Positions 49,935-60,214 are shown, numbered from the stretch's first letter. The stretch is 64,000 nucleotides of DNA from an uncultured Tateyamaria sp. (GCF_947504105.1 NZ_CANNGP010000013.1:1-64000); one strand, 5' to 3'. Notes: generated by a model from the sequence alone, not told the origin. A program made the numbers and translations.

Positions 49935-50568
49935 CCCAATCATACGAACGAAACCCGTTGACCAATCAAACGCAGCGGATGCCTCCAGTGAATTGGGCCA
50001 GCGGCTGAAATGATCATGGATGTAGACATTCTCTACACGCTTGCGAGGCAAGGACGTAGGGCTTTAGGTCAAGATGGGTGTTCCAGTAAACATGTCGAAG
50101 TAGGCGGAAAGAACGATGCCTGCTTGCAAATCAACAGACGCAACTGAGAATACGGACGGTTGATTGGATTTGACCGCGCTTCCGACCGTGTTGAAAAGCC
50201 ACCAAGCGCGCCTGATGCCGCTGTGTGGGGTGAACATGGCGGCAGCGGACACGTTGATCGTCATCATCAGCTTCTTGGCACACTAAAGGGTGATGGCGTG
50301 GCTGAAATTCTTCAGGCCGCTTCTGACGTCAGGCGCCAATCGCACTGCAAATTATCCAATCCCAATAGTACGGGATACGGTGCATCTCGGTGACCACGAG
50401 TTCAATTTTCAGACAGGCGACACGTCCCCCCGGCGAGGGTGCGGATCAAATCCACGACCCGTTCCATGCGCCGATAGTAGTCACTGATGGTCTGCTGTTC
50501 TTCGGGTATGCGACTGACGTCCGCATCGTCACCTGACACGTTTGCAATGAATCTGTAGTATCACGCAG
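49935..50568 (-). other. Gene-poor scar between ctpA and the sugar-acid operon
   Basis: No confident gene is seen in these 634 bases. A 45-codon minus frame (50402-50539, GTG start) contains EEQQTISDYYRRMERVVDLI and has coding-like codons, but no ribosome site or known family; it may be a gene fragment. Another short minus frame (50064-50267) has no supporting feature. The segment looks like the remains of replaced genes. Confidence 0.5.
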
Positions 50569-51657
50569 TTAAAGCATAACCTCGTGCGGTGTCAGTTTGC
50601 TCCAGTCGAACGTTACACCGACGCCTGGAACGTCCGGCGCGACAGCAAGATGGTTCTCGATCACCAGAGGGCGGGTCGTGTAGCGGTCGATGGGGAAGCT
50701 GTGCACTTCGAGCCATCCGCCATGCGGTTGGCTTGCCACCAAAGAGACATGCAGCTCCTGCATTCCGTGACTGCAGACCGGAATGCCGTGGTTTTGCGCC
50801 ATCTCTGCCACCTGCAGCCAACCGGTGATCCCGAGGCAGTTGGACGCGTCGGGTTGGATGAAATCGACATGGGGCAGGGCGCGTCGGAACTCGTGCATCG
50901 TGTGCAGATTCTCACCCTGTGCCACCGGCATGCCTGTAGCTTCGCGGATGCGTGCGAAATCTTCGTAAAGGTCGGGTTCAATGGGTTCTTCGAACCATGT
51001 GATGTTCTGATCCTTGACCGCATTTGCTATGCTAATGGCCTGATCGGGCGTCATGGAATAGTTCGCATCAACCATGAACGTGACATCGGGGCCGATGAGG
51101 TTGCGGACGGCCTTGATCCGTTCGACGTCTTCGGCTTCGGTCGGTTGGCCGATCTTGATTTTGACTGCGTTGTGGCCCCGTGCGAGGTAAGTACGGATGC
51201 TGTCGAGCAGCTTGGGCAGGTCGAAGCCCAGGTCGATGCCGCCCGCATAGGCCTTGCAGCGGTCAGACGCACCGCCAGCGGCCTGCACCAGTGATTGCCC
51301 CGTACCGTTCAACCGCGCATCCCACAGGGCGATGTCGACGGCTGAGATGGCGAAGCTTAGGATACCGCCCCGGCCTACATAGTGCAGGTGGGCGTCCATG
51401 GCGTGGGTGAGCTGTTCCACGTTCTCCGCGTCTTTCCCGATCAGGAAAGGCGCGAGGTCGTGGGTGATCATGGCCGCCGTTGCGTGCCCGCCCCGCCCGC
51501 CATTGTAGGTGTACCCGGTGCCCGTACGCCCATCGTCCAGCGTGACTGTTGCCGTGATCAGATGGAAATGGCTGTGATCGCCGTGCTTGGCGTCGACGAG
51601 GATTTCGTCGAGTGGCACGGCGAAGAGCCGTGCGGTGACGTCGGTGATCTTAGCCAT
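50569..51657 (-). CDS. Enolase-superfamily sugar-acid dehydratase (mandelate racemase group)
   Basis: A 362-residue enzyme of the enolase superfamily that would remove water from an aldonate or aldarate via an enolate on Mg2+. Motifs: catalytic Lys pair in [20 protein letters not shown] (KxK near 165), metal ligands in [26 protein letters not shown] and AQGENLHT, and the His of [14 protein letters not shown] near 295 with its Asp in [12 protein letters not shown]. The KxK plus His-Asp pair places it in the mandelate racemase subgroup. It is the last gene of the minus operon, overlapping the upstream dehydrogenase by eight bases. Exact substrate is not readable. The operon also has an IlvD-type dehydratase, so the two may act on different acids. 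Confidence 0.86.
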   Translation of the reverse strand: MAKITDVTARLFAVPLDEILVDAKHGDHSHFHLITATVTLDDGRTGTGYTYNGGRGGHATAAMITHDLAPFLIGKDAENVEQLTHAMDAHLHYVGRGGILSFAISAVDIALWDARLNGTGQSLVQAAGGASDRCKAYAGGIDLGFDLPKLLDSIRTYLARGHNAVKIKIGQPTEAEDVERIKAVRNLIGPDVTFMVDANYSMTPDQAISIANAVKDQNITWFEEPIEPDLYEDFARIREATGMPVAQGENLHTMHEFRRALPHVDFIQPDASNCLGITGWLQVAEMAQNHGIPVCSHGMQELHVSLVASQPHGGWLEVHSFPIDRYTTRPLVIENHLAVAPDVPGVGVTFDWSKLTPHEVML

Positions 51658-52582
51658 TGAGATGTTTGGTTTCCGGCACGGGTGTGATCACCAGCCCGTT
51701 GTCGAGATGGCTGATGAGGTTGTCGACGACCAACGTGCCCATCGCGGCGCGCGTTTCATGCGTGGCGCTGCCCACGTGGGGCAGAAGGATGACGTTGGAC
51801 ATGGTCTTGAGCGCGTCGGGGATTTTGGGTTCTTCCTCGAACACGTCGAGGGCGGCGTATCCGAGCTTACCGGATTGGAGGGCGGCGACCATCGCGGCCT
51901 CGTCAATCACCGAGCCGCGCGAGACGTTGATGAGCGTCCCGTCCGGTCCTAACGCTTCGATTACGTTGGCATTGACAATGTGGTGCGTCGAGGGGCCGCC
52001 GGGGGTGATGCAGATGATCACCTCGACCGCCTTTGCCATGTCCACGAGGTTGGCGTGGTAGGTGTAGGGCACGTCCCTTTCGCTGCGGGTGTGATAGTGG
52101 ATGTCGGCGTCGAACGCTTTGAGCTTGTCCGCGATGGCCTGGCCGATGCGCCCGAGACCGAGGATGCCGACGCGCCGGTTGTCGGCGCTGCGTGATAGGG
52201 GTGCGTTGCCGTTTTTCTCCCAATTGCCGGAGCGGGCGTGCGCCTCGTCCGACAGGAAACTGCGGAAGCTGGTGAGCATGAGCATGATCGCCGTCGTTGC
52301 CACCTCGGCGTTCAGCACGTCGGGCGTGTGGGTGACGATGATGCCCCGTTCGATGCAAGCGTCGGTGTCGATCGCGTCGTAGCCCACGCCATAGCTTGCA
52401 GCGACCTTGGCGTTTGTGCACTTGGCAAGGATATCCGCAGGCACGCCGTCATGGCCGTTGGTGACGATGTGGGTGATCGCCTCTGCCGGATAATCGCCGC
52501 TGGCCTGATGGATGGTGAACCGTTCGGACAGACGGTCACGCATGGTATCGGTGATGCCGCCAATTTGCAGAAGATCAGGCAT
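51650..52582 (-). CDS. D-isomer-specific 2-hydroxyacid dehydrogenase
   Basis: A 310-residue NAD(P)-dependent enzyme of the D-2-hydroxyacid dehydrogenase family, probably reducing glyoxylate, hydroxypyruvate or a 2-keto sugar acid. The Rossmann motif is [20 protein letters not shown] (near 140). The catalytic Arg is in [17 protein letters not shown], Glu in [11 protein letters not shown], and His in [17 protein letters not shown]. The N-terminal catalytic domain has [20 protein letters not shown]. It overlaps the FAH gene and the enolase-type gene by eight bases each. It likely recycles a keto-acid product of the pathway. Confidence 0.9.
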   Translation of the reverse strand: MPDLLQIGGITDTMRDRLSERFTIHQASGDYPAEAITHIVTNGHDGVPADILAKCTNAKVAASYGVGYDAIDTDACIERGIIVTHTPDVLNAEVATTAIMLMLTSFRSFLSDEAHARSGNWEKNGNAPLSRSADNRRVGILGLGRIGQAIADKLKAFDADIHYHTRSERDVPYTYHANLVDMAKAVEVIICITPGGPSTHHIVNANVIEALGPDGTLINVSRGSVIDEAAMVAALQSGKLGYAALDVFEEEPKIPDALKTMSNVILLPHVGSATHETRAAMGTLVVDNLISHLDNGLVITPVPETKHLNG

Positions 52583-53417
52583 CCTGTTTCACCTCTTGCC
52601 GTTGGGTGCCGAGGCCAGCGATTTCCAGTTCCATGACGTCGCCCACCTTAAGGTAGGTTTTCGGGTTCATCCCGTCGCCCACACCCGGAGGGGTGCCTGT
52701 GCTGATCACGTCGCCGGGGTGCAGGGTGAAGAGTTGGCTGAGGTGTTCAATGATCTCGGCCACGGAAAAGATCATGGTGGCGGTGTTGCCTGTCTGCATC
52801 CGCTGGCCGTTGACCGACAGGCTCATATCGAGCGCTTGCGGGTCGGGGATTTCATCGCGCGTCACGAGATACGGACCCGTAGGTCCATAGGTGTCGCAGG
52901 ATTTACCCTTGGTCCATTGGCCCGTCAGGTTCTGCTGGAACTCGCGTTCCGACACATCGTTGACGATGCAATAGCCAGCCACGTAGTCGAGCGCGTCGGC
53001 CTTGGAGACGTATTTGCAGGTCTTGCCAATGACAGCACCCAGCTCGACCTCCCAATCGGTGCGCTTGGAACCGCGCGGCATGACCACATCGTCATTGGGG
53101 CCGACGATCGCCGAGTTCGCCTTGAAGAACAGGATGGGATGCTCGGGGATCGGCAGGCCCTGTTCGGCGGCGTGGTCGGAATAATTAAGGCCGATGCACA
53201 GGAACTTGCCGATATTGCCGACACAGGGGCCGATGCGGGTGGAGCCGTCGACCGCTGGCAAGGTTGCCGGGTCGATGGCGCGGAGTTTGTCGAGCGTCGC
53301 GTCGTCCAGTGTTGCGCCATTGATGTCGTCCACGTGACCGCTCAGGTCGCGCAGCGTGTCGCCGTCGAGTAGCCCTGGTTTTTCGTGACATGCGTCACCG
53401 TATCTTACGAGTTTCAT
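52575..53417 (-). CDS. Fumarylacetoacetate hydrolase family protein
   Basis: A 280-residue FAH-fold enzyme. Metal-binding acids appear in PRGSKRTDWEVELGAVIGKT (E and D residues near 120-130), with CIGLNYSDHAAEQGLPIPEH upstream and VNDVSEREFQQNLTGQWTKGKS downstream. Bacterial relatives cleave 2,4-diketo acids, such as 2,4-diketo-3-deoxy-L-fuconate, to pyruvate plus a hydroxy acid. The neighbouring BDH2-like SDR and dehydratases suit that type of non-phosphorylative route. It lies 11 bases after the IlvD-type gene. The specific diketo acid is an inference. Confidence 0.88.
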   Translation of the reverse strand: MKLVRYGDACHEKPGLLDGDTLRDLSGHVDDINGATLDDATLDKLRAIDPATLPAVDGSTRIGPCVGNIGKFLCIGLNYSDHAAEQGLPIPEHPILFFKANSAIVGPNDDVVMPRGSKRTDWEVELGAVIGKTCKYVSKADALDYVAGYCIVNDVSEREFQQNLTGQWTKGKSCDTYGPTGPYLVTRDEIPDPQALDMSLSVNGQRMQTGNTATMIFSVAEIIEHLSQLFTLHPGDVISTGTPPGVGDGMNPKTYLKVGDVMELEIAGLGTQRQEVKQDA

Positions 53418-53428
53418 ATGGCGGCCTC

Positions 53429-55231
53429 TCAGTGGTTGTCGCGCGGCATGTGTTTGCGCGAGATGTCTTGGTATTTGGTTGCGCCACGCAGAGTCATGCC
53501 TTCGTCAAAGCGGCCCACATAGTCGCGGAAGATCTCTTGCCATGGGCTTTGGTTTTCGGGGACGGGGTAGCCGCCTGCGGCCATGATCGCTTCGGCGCGC
53601 GCCTGAAGCGTGGTGTCGTCCACCAGCATATCGGCGGTGCATTTCTTGAGGTCGATGCGCACGCGGTCGCCGTTTTCCAAGAGTGCCAGGCCGCCGCCAT
53701 CCGCTGCCTCGGGCGAGGCGTTGAGGATTGAGGGCGAACCTGAGGTGCCGGATTGGCGACCGTCACCGACGCAAGGAAGCGCCTGAATGCCTTTTTTCAG
53801 CAGGTAGGACGGCGCGCGCATGTTCACGACTTCGGCCCCGCCGGGGTAGCCCTTGGGGCCCGCGCCACGCATGAAGAGGACGCAGTTTTCGTCGATCCCT
53901 TCGGCTTCGTCGTCGATGCGGTGGTGGAAGTCCTCGGGTCCGTCGAAGACCACGGCACGCCCTTCGAACGCTTCGGGGTCGTCGGGATTGGACAGGTAGC
54001 GGTTGCGGAATTCCTCGGAAATCACAGAGGTTTTCATGATCGCGCTGTCGAAGAGGTTGCCCTTGAGGTTGATGAACCCGGCTTCCGCTTTCAGCGGGTC
54101 GGACACCGGCTTGATCACCTCGGTATTCTCGCTGCGCAGATCGGCGCAGTTTTCCCGCATCGTCTTGCCGTTGGCAGTGATGACGTCGGGGTGGGGCAGG
54201 AGGTCGGCAGCGATGAGTTCGCCGATAACTGCCGGGACGCCGCCGGCGTGCTGGTAGTCTTCGCCCAAGTATTCGCCTGCGGGCTGGAGGTTCACCAGAA
54301 GCGGCACGTGGTGGCCGTGTTGCTGCCAGTCGTCGTTGTTTAGCGGCACGTCTAGGTGCTTGGCCACGCCGTTCAGGTGGATGGGTGCGTTGGTTGACCC
54401 GCCGATCGCGGAGTTGATGACGATCGTGTTCTCGAACGCTTCGCGCGTCATGATGTCGGAGGGGCGCAGGTCTTCCCACACCATGTCGACGATGCGTTTG
54501 CCGGTCTCGTAACTGATCTGGCTGCGCTCGCGGTATGGTGCCGGGATGGCGGCGGAGCCAGGCAGTTGCATGCCGAGCGCTTCCGCCAGCGAGTTCATCG
54601 TGGTGGCCGTGCCCATTGTGTTGCAATAGCCGACGGAGGGGGCGGAGGAGGCGACGAGTTCCATGAACCCTTCGTCGTCGATCTCTCCCTTGGCCATCAT
54701 CTCGCGCGCTTGCCAGACGATGGAGCCGGAGCCGGTGCGTTCGCCGCGGAACCAGCCGTTGAGCATGGGTCCGACCGACAGGGCAACGGCTGGAATGTTG
54801 ACGGTGGCAGCGGCCATGAGGAGAGCGGGCGTGGTCTTGTCACAACCGATGGTCAGGACAACGCCGTCGAGCGGGTAGCCGTAGAGGGTTTCGACGAGGC
54901 TCAGATAGGCGAGGTTGCGGTCGAGCATGGCCGTGGGGCGCTTGCCGGTTTCCTGGATCGGGTGGACTGGGATTTCGATGCAGGTACCGCCTGCGGCTAC
55001 GATGCCGTCGCGCACACGTTTGGCGAGTTCGATGTGGTGCCGGTTGCAGGGCGACAGGTCGCTGCCCGTTTGCGCGATGCCGATGATCGGCTTGCCGGAT
55101 TGCAGCTCTTCCCGCGTCAGCCCGTAGTTCAGGTAGCGTTCAAGGTAGAGCGCGGTCATTTCCGGATTGTCCGGGTTCATGAACCATTTGCGGGAACGCA
55201 GGTCTTCTATTCCGATCTTCTTCTTGGTCAT
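53429..55231 (-). CDS. IlvD/Edd family sugar-acid dehydratase (xylonate-dehydratase type)
   Basis: A 600-residue dehydratase with a Fe-S cluster. The opening [20 protein letters not shown] and [20 protein letters not shown] match the group of D-xylonate and L-arabinonate dehydratases. Cluster cysteines are visible in [21 protein letters not shown] and [19 protein letters not shown]. The C-terminal domain has [20 protein letters not shown] and [20 protein letters not shown]. Its ATG overlaps the SDR stop (ATGA). It probably makes a 2-keto-3-deoxy acid that the SDR oxidises and the FAH enzyme cleaves. Exact sugar acid is unknown. Confidence 0.9.
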   Translation of the reverse strand: MTKKKIGIEDLRSRKWFMNPDNPEMTALYLERYLNYGLTREELQSGKPIIGIAQTGSDLSPCNRHHIELAKRVRDGIVAAGGTCIEIPVHPIQETGKRPTAMLDRNLAYLSLVETLYGYPLDGVVLTIGCDKTTPALLMAAATVNIPAVALSVGPMLNGWFRGERTGSGSIVWQAREMMAKGEIDDEGFMELVASSAPSVGYCNTMGTATTMNSLAEALGMQLPGSAAIPAPYRERSQISYETGKRIVDMVWEDLRPSDIMTREAFENTIVINSAIGGSTNAPIHLNGVAKHLDVPLNNDDWQQHGHHVPLLVNLQPAGEYLGEDYQHAGGVPAVIGELIAADLLPHPDVITANGKTMRENCADLRSENTEVIKPVSDPLKAEAGFINLKGNLFDSAIMKTSVISEEFRNRYLSNPDDPEAFEGRAVVFDGPEDFHHRIDDEAEGIDENCVLFMRGAGPKGYPGGAEVVNMRAPSYLLKKGIQALPCVGDGRQSGTSGSPSILNASPEAADGGGLALLENGDRVRIDLKKCTADMLVDDTTLQARAEAIMAAGGYPVPENQSPWQEIFRDYVGRFDEGMTLRGATKYQDISRKHMPRDNH

Positions 55232-55974
55232 TGTCCTGACCAGCCTCCATCAATGATGTGGGTGTGTCCTGTGGTGAATGCGCTTTCGTCGCTGGCAAGG
55301 TAGACGACGAGGGCGGCAATTTCTTCGGCTTTGGCCACGCGGCCCATGGGTTGGCGGGCGACGAATTGTTCCATGGCCTTATCGTAGCTGCCGAGCTGCT
55401 CGCCCAGTGCCTTGACACGGTCGTGCCAGCTGGGGCTTTCGACGGTGCCGGGGCAGATGCAGTTACAGCGGATGCCTTGGGTGATGTAGTCCACGGCGAC
55501 GGATTTGGTGAGACCGACGACGGCGGCCTTGGTCGTGCCGTAGATGAAGCGATTGGGCGCGCCGATGATGGACCCGAGGGCGGACGACATGTTGATGATC
55601 GAGCCGTTGCCGCGCTCCAGCATCCCCGGCAAGGCGGCGCGGATGGTGTGGTACATGGACCGAACATTCAGATCGAAGGCGAAATCCCATTCATCATCCG
55701 TGCTGTCCATGATCGTGCCGTGATGCACGAAACCTGCGCAGTTGAACAGGATGTCGGGTTGGGCCTTGGCCACCCCGTCCCGAATGCTTGCTGCATCACG
55801 CGCATTGAGAGGGAAAGCATCGATGTTTGCGTGGTCAAGTGTGCTTAAAGCGTCGGCGTTGATATCGGTGGCAAAGACATGTGCCCCTTCGTTTGCCATC
55901 GCCAACGCGCTTGCACGGCCGATCCCTTGGCCCGCTGCGGTCACAAGTGCGCTCTTTCCGTCAAGACGGCCCAT
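55228..55974 (-). CDS. BDH2-like short-chain dehydrogenase (2-keto-3-deoxy sugar acid type)
   Basis: A 248-residue SDR with the cofactor motif [20 protein letters not shown], an Asp for NAD in ATDINAD, the NAG-type motif [16 protein letters not shown], catalytic Ser in NMSSALGSI and YxxxK in [20 protein letters not shown]. The [18 protein letters not shown] and [13 protein letters not shown] blocks closely resemble BDH2 and bacterial 2-keto-3-deoxy-L-fuconate dehydrogenases. It is the first gene of the minus operon, divergent from the HIBADH-like gene across 114 bases that must hold both promoters. Confidence 0.88.
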   Translation of the reverse strand: MGRLDGKSALVTAAGQGIGRASALAMANEGAHVFATDINADALSTLDHANIDAFPLNARDAASIRDGVAKAQPDILFNCAGFVHHGTIMDSTDDEWDFAFDLNVRSMYHTIRAALPGMLERGNGSIINMSSALGSIIGAPNRFIYGTTKAAVVGLTKSVAVDYITQGIRCNCICPGTVESPSWHDRVKALGEQLGSYDKAMEQFVARQPMGRVAKAEEIAALVVYLASDESAFTTGHTHIIDGGWSGQ

Positions 55975-56088
55975 GCACTCCTCCCTATTCGATCAGGTGT
56001 TGCGCAGCCCGAAGGTCTGCGTTTTGGTGTTAGCGTAGGACAAGCTGTGGGTGTTGACCAGACGTCACGGCAAAATCGGAGGATTGTC

Positions 56089-56967
56089 ATGGCGTTCGAG
56101 AATGTGGCCCTGTTAGGCACCGGGTTAATGGGCTTTCCCATGGCGCGGAATCTGACGCGGGCCGGTGTGCCGGTCACCGTTTGGAACCGGACGCAGGCGA
56201 AGGCGGAACCACTCGCGGATGAGGGTGCAGCGGTAGCGGCCAGCACGAATGCCGCCGTGACAGGGGCGGATGTCGTTATTTCGATTATGAGCGATGGTCC
56301 CACGGTGCTGTCTGTCATTGCCGAGGTATCGCCCAGCCTGTCCAGGGGCGCGTTGTGGATCGACATGTCATCGACCAAACCGACAGAGGCACGCAAGGCC
56401 CGTGCGCTGCTGTCAAAGGTGGGTGTCGGATTTCTGGATGCGCCAGTTTCCGGCGGAACCAAGGGGGCCGAGGCGGCGTCCCTTGCCATCATGGTTGGTG
56501 GTGAAGCTGCTGACTTCAATCGTGCGCGCCCGGTCTTCGAAGAGATGGGTCGGCCTGTGCATGTCGGCCCCACCGGATCTGGGCAATTGTCGAAGCTCTG
56601 CAACCAAGCGATTGTCGCAGTGACTATCGGTGCTGTGGCTGAAGCGATGCTGCTGGCCGAGGAGGGGGGCGCGGACCCTGCCGCGCTACGCGCCGCGTTG
56701 AAAGGTGGCTTCGCTGACAGCACCATTCTGCAGCAGCATGGTGAACGCATGACCACTGGTAACTTCGAGCCCGGAGGACTGTCGAAGTTTCAACTGAAAG
56801 ATCTGGACAACGTATTGGTCGAGGCATCGGCTGCTGGTGTGACCCTGCCCATGGTGCGGGACGTCCGCGATCGATTTGCCCATTTCGTCGATCATATGGA
56901 CGGCGCGGACCGGGATCATTCTGGGCTGTATCTTGAACTGAAGGCACGGCAGGGGGATCGCGCATGA
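56089..56967 (+). CDS. HIBADH-family dehydrogenase (tartronate semialdehyde/threonate type)
   Basis: A 292-residue NAD(P)-binding beta-hydroxyacid dehydrogenase. Motifs: Rossmann ALLGTGLMGFPMARNLTRAG, substrate site FLDAPVSGGTKGAEAASLAI, catalytic Lys in GQLSKLCNQAIVAVTIGAVA, and QLKDLDNVLVEASAAG. Family members act on 3-hydroxyisobutyrate, tartronate semialdehyde or L-threonate. The ATG at 56089 is preceded by CGGAGGA. The stop overlaps the DenD-like gene (ATGA). Genomic association with DenD-like genes favours a four-carbon or related sugar acid, but this is inference. Confidence 0.87.
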   Translation: MAFENVALLGTGLMGFPMARNLTRAGVPVTVWNRTQAKAEPLADEGAAVAASTNAAVTGADVVISIMSDGPTVLSVIAEVSPSLSRGALWIDMSSTKPTEARKARALLSKVGVGFLDAPVSGGTKGAEAASLAIMVGGEAADFNRARPVFEEMGRPVHVGPTGSGQLSKLCNQAIVAVTIGAVAEAMLLAEEGGADPAALRAALKGGFADSTILQQHGERMTTGNFEPGGLSKFQLKDLDNVLVEASAAGVTLPMVRDVRDRFAHFVDHMDGADRDHSGLYLELKARQGDRA

Positions 56968-57938
56968 AGCGCATACTGATTCTTGGCGGCGGCGGCATGG
57001 TCGGTCAGAAGTTGGCAAAGAGGCTTGAAACGCAAGGACTGACCGGTTTTGGTGATTTCACCGTGACTTTGCACGATTTGGGGTTTGCCGAAGACGCTGT
57101 GGGTGACGACAAGCGCGTCGGTAACCTGTCGGTTCTGGCAGAGGGGGCGGCTCTGGCGGCTGAGCGGTTTGACGTGATCTTTTTCCTCGCTTCCATCGTG
57201 TCGGGTGAAGCGGAGACGAATTTTGATTTAGGCTGGCAAACGAACCTTTGGCCGATGTGGCATTTCCTTGAGGCGCTACGGGCACAGCACCGGGCTACGG
57301 GCGGCGCTTATGTGCCTCGGGTGATCTTTACCTCATCGATTGCGGTCTTTGGCGGGCCGTACCCGGACAAGATTGGGGACGAGTTCCTGACCTCACCCCA
57401 GACCAGCTATGGCGCGCAGAAGGCGGCGTGTGAGCTGTTGGTCCAAGACTTTTCTCGCAAGGGTTTCATTGACGGCATGTCGCTGCGGTTGCCGACAATC
57501 TGCGTACGGCCCGGCAAGGCGAACCTGGCCGCATCGTCGTTCTTTTCCGGGATCATTCGCGAGCCGCTGAACGGGTTGGAGGCCGTCCTGCCCGTGGACG
57601 ACACTGTGCGCCACTGGCACGCGTCACCACGGTCGGCGGCGGGGTTCTTGGCCCATGCTGCCGTTCTGGACACAGATCGGCTTGACGGGCGGCGGGCGTT
57701 GAACTTGCCGGGGTTGAGTTGCACCGTGGCGGAAGAGATCGAGGCGCTGCGTGACGTCGCTGGCAACAACGTTGTGGCGCTGATCAAGCCGCAGCGGGAT
57801 GAGGCTGTGGCAAAGATCGTCGAAGGCTGGCCGCGCAACTTCGCTCCGGACCGCGCGACCGCATTGGGCTTCGAGGCAGAGAAAACGTTCCGCGAGATCA
57901 TCGATGTTTACATTGAGGACGAGTTGGGTGGCCGTTAA
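56964..57938 (+). CDS. DenD-like D-erythronate dehydrogenase (NAD-epimerase fold)
   Basis: A 324-residue extended SDR. It has the glycine motif ILILGGGGMVGQKLAKRLET, FFLASIVSGEAETNFDLGWQ, catalytic Ser in FTSSIAVFGGPYP and YxxxK in SYGAQKAACELLVQDFSRKG. The segment SLRLPTICVRPGKANLAASS is typical of DenD, which oxidises D-erythronate at C2. The gene overlaps the upstream HIBADH-like gene by four bases. Its TAA overlaps the opposite gene's stop in a TTAA (57935-57938). The threonate/erythronate kinase, aldolase and isomerase genes are not in the window, so it may serve a different route here. Confidence 0.82.
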   Translation: MKRILILGGGGMVGQKLAKRLETQGLTGFGDFTVTLHDLGFAEDAVGDDKRVGNLSVLAEGAALAAERFDVIFFLASIVSGEAETNFDLGWQTNLWPMWHFLEALRAQHRATGGAYVPRVIFTSSIAVFGGPYPDKIGDEFLTSPQTSYGAQKAACELLVQDFSRKGFIDGMSLRLPTICVRPGKANLAASSFFSGIIREPLNGLEAVLPVDDTVRHWHASPRSAAGFLAHAAVLDTDRLDGRRALNLPGLSCTVAEEIEALRDVAGNNVVALIKPQRDEAVAKIVEGWPRNFAPDRATALGFEAEKTFREIIDVYIEDELGGR

Positions 57939-59359
57939 CCCGCCCGTGCAGCATAGGTGCGGAGCATGTGGGCGTCATAAAGCGGCATCGCCATGACCTC
58001 GTCCCCAATGACTGTCGTGGCGGGGGAGAGGTAACGTACGCCGGGTGCTCCGGTTTTGCATTGCGGACCTACAGTCAGACCTTTTGAGACTGGACAGGTT
58101 CCGATCAGGCCCTGGGCGAGCATGTTTTCGGTCAGAGGGTCGTAGTGAGAGGTCGGCCCGGCGCCCGCACAGTTTATGACAAATCCGGTGCTGTGCACTA
58201 TCTCGCCTCCGCCAGCGTCGACGATCCGTACTTTGGCCCCATCTGGCCCATGCTCAATGGCTTTGACTGCGCCTTTAATCATCCGTGCACCGCCCTCTTC
58301 AACCAGCCTGTGCATGTCCATGATCGTGTCTCGCGTGCCGCCTCGCAACCAGAAGCGCAGCTGCGCCGGGACGCGTCGGGCCTGATCTGCATCATCGATG
58401 TAGTTGGTGAGCGGATTCGCCAGGAAATGCGCGCGAAAGCCTGCCCGGATCTCACGCATTTCGTCTCCGGCCTTTTGGGCCAAATCAATCTCGCGCTGGA
58501 CTTCGGCCAGGAAAGTTTCAGCCGCGCCATGCCCGGATGACAGATTGGGGCGGGTCAGTTTGCGGGGTAAACGGGGGACAAGCGCCGCGGGAATTTCACC
58601 ATCAGGGGCGCAGGCAACAAAGCGCAACTGTTCTTCGGGGATCAGGCTTTGACACAGGCGCAGCACATCAAGCATCGCCGCATTCCCACCGATGCAGAAA
58701 ACCTCGGCTCCACGTTTGATGTGTTCCGCGATCTCTTCCTCGTTTCCAAAGACGCTTGGGACGGCAAATGCGCCGTCATCGCCTTCGATACGCAGAGTGG
58801 ACGGACCGCCGGGAGCAACGTCCACGGCTCGGGCTGTGATCGTGCGACCGGCTTCGGTCTGGACAGTCGTGCCATCTGATCCGCTTTGCAGGGTGAGGGC
58901 ACAATCGTTGATCAAGGTCACGTGTACACCCCGATCCCTGTGGCGCGCCAAAGCCTCTTTGGCCTGTTCCTCCATGAAATCACCGTAGAATTCGCGGGGT
59001 GCATTTACGCCATAAACATCCCCTGCATTCACCAGTGGTTGCGCCGCTGCCATCCAATTCGGGGCGCGTCCCGACATCGTCTCGGCCACCATGCCCCAGC
59101 GGTCGGAAAGCCAGCGGGCAAAGGTCGGGTCGATGTCGTCCGCAGGCGAGTTGAGCAAATAGGCGTATCGCCACGGCGTGCCGGCTGTGCCCTTTGCATA
59201 TGCGGCACCTCGGCCAAGTTGAGACGCGTTCCGCCCCAGCACGACGAGGTGATCTCCGGCGTCAAGGCTGCATTGTTCGACGAAAGCGAGGGCAGTGATT
59301 CCATCTCCCACGACGAGGCGGGTCGCCTTGCTTGGCGTTTTGGCGTGTGGGTCGCGCAT
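57935..59359 (-). CDS. FAD/NAD(P)-binding protein
   Basis: A 474-residue protein of the FAD-NAD(P)-binding type (PF13454-like). The N-terminus shows VVGDGITALAFVEQC, a Gly-rich dinucleotide site, and GAAYAKGTAGTPWRYAYLLN, a family block. A second site is AEVFCIGGNAAMLDVLRLCQ near 220. The middle has FRAHFLANPLTNYIDDADQA and the C-terminus GFVINCAGAGPTSHYDPLTE. There is no signal peptide. Relatives occur in siderophore or unknown oxidations. It converges on the DenD-like gene with overlapping stops and is upstream of the GntR gene on the same strand. Its substrate is unknown; it could oxidise a hydroxy acid. Confidence 0.78.
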   Translation of the reverse strand: MRDPHAKTPSKATRLVVGDGITALAFVEQCSLDAGDHLVVLGRNASQLGRGAAYAKGTAGTPWRYAYLLNSPADDIDPTFARWLSDRWGMVAETMSGRAPNWMAAAQPLVNAGDVYGVNAPREFYGDFMEEQAKEALARHRDRGVHVTLINDCALTLQSGSDGTTVQTEAGRTITARAVDVAPGGPSTLRIEGDDGAFAVPSVFGNEEEIAEHIKRGAEVFCIGGNAAMLDVLRLCQSLIPEEQLRFVACAPDGEIPAALVPRLPRKLTRPNLSSGHGAAETFLAEVQREIDLAQKAGDEMREIRAGFRAHFLANPLTNYIDDADQARRVPAQLRFWLRGGTRDTIMDMHRLVEEGGARMIKGAVKAIEHGPDGAKVRIVDAGGGEIVHSTGFVINCAGAGPTSHYDPLTENMLAQGLIGTCPVSKGLTVGPQCKTGAPGVRYLSPATTVIGDEVMAMPLYDAHMLRTYAARAG

Positions 59360-59463
59360 TTTTAGCTACTGCCTGAATTCGGGGTTGGAGTGGCGTAGGG
59401 TGTTAGGCAGCGAAAGGGCGAAGGTCAACGCGACCTGCGTGCAGGCTGTGGATCGCCGTTGCG

Positions 59464-60120
59464 TCAGGCCGGTTCGATCTGGTCCGCATCCATCAGGTGC
59501 CTCGCCAGATGATCGTGAATCTTCTGTCGGGTCAGATCTTCGTCCCCGGCCATCGCAGCATCCAGAATATGCTGATGGTGCATTATGTTGTTCGAGATGA
59601 AATTGAAGTCACGGTCCTCCACCATCAATTGCTGGCGGAACCGGCAGTACACACGGTGATGGGTATCGATCAGGGTCTGCGATCCGCAGGCCGAAATGAG
59701 CGTTTCATGGAACTGTGCTTCGGCCCCGAACCACAGATCGACAAAAGGTGATCGGTCGGTCGCGGTGTTCAGCCGCATTTCAAGGTGGCTGAGCTGGTGA
59801 TGGGCGGCAGTCAAACGGGCCTCCCACGCGACACCGCCGCGCCGGATCGACATCACTGTACCTTCGGCCTCAAGGAGCACACGGAGATGCGTCAATTCGT
59901 GAATCACTTCCCGCGATTTTTTCGGAACGCGGAAACCGCGCTGTTCCTGAAACTCAACCAGACCTAGAGTCGACAGTCTGAACAACACCTCCCGAATCGT
60001 GCTGGCAGAGCAGCCAAACTCCTGTCGCAGATGTTCGGCGCGTACCTTTTGCCCATGCTCAAAAGCGTTCGTCATGAGGCGATAACGCAGGGTTTCGAAG
60101 ATGTCGGTATCGTAGGGCAT
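59464..60120 (-). CDS. GntR-family regulator, FCD type
   Basis: A 218-residue transcription factor. The N-terminal winged helix (about 1-70) has GQKVRAEHLRQEFGCSASTI and REVLFRLSTLGLVEFQEQRG. The C-terminal FCD ligand domain has the metal-binding pattern (FHETLISACGSQTLID, HHQHILDAAMAGDEDLTR, HLARHLM) used to sense small acids. It is divergent from the TRAP gene dctP across about 197 bases, the classic layout for regulation of sugar-acid uptake. A partial palindrome at 60215-60233 is a candidate operator. Confidence 0.9.
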   Translation of the reverse strand: MPYDTDIFETLRYRLMTNAFEHGQKVRAEHLRQEFGCSASTIREVLFRLSTLGLVEFQEQRGFRVPKKSREVIHELTHLRVLLEAEGTVMSIRRGGVAWEARLTAAHHQLSHLEMRLNTATDRSPFVDLWFGAEAQFHETLISACGSQTLIDTHHRVYCRFRQQLMVEDRDFNFISNNIMHHQHILDAAMAGDEDLTRQKIHDHLARHLMDADQIEPA

Positions 60121-60214
60121 GGGTCGTATGAACTCGTGAAGTGCCTCCTTCGATAAATCACGAAATCTCGAAATTCCATCAAAATCTCAAAAATAGCTCT
60201 AATTTCATTTTTCT

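Noticed and set aside
50402-50539. 45-codon minus frame as a real gene
   Set aside because: Codon use looks plausible but there is no ribosome site or family match, and it lies in a scar; recorded only as a possible fragment.
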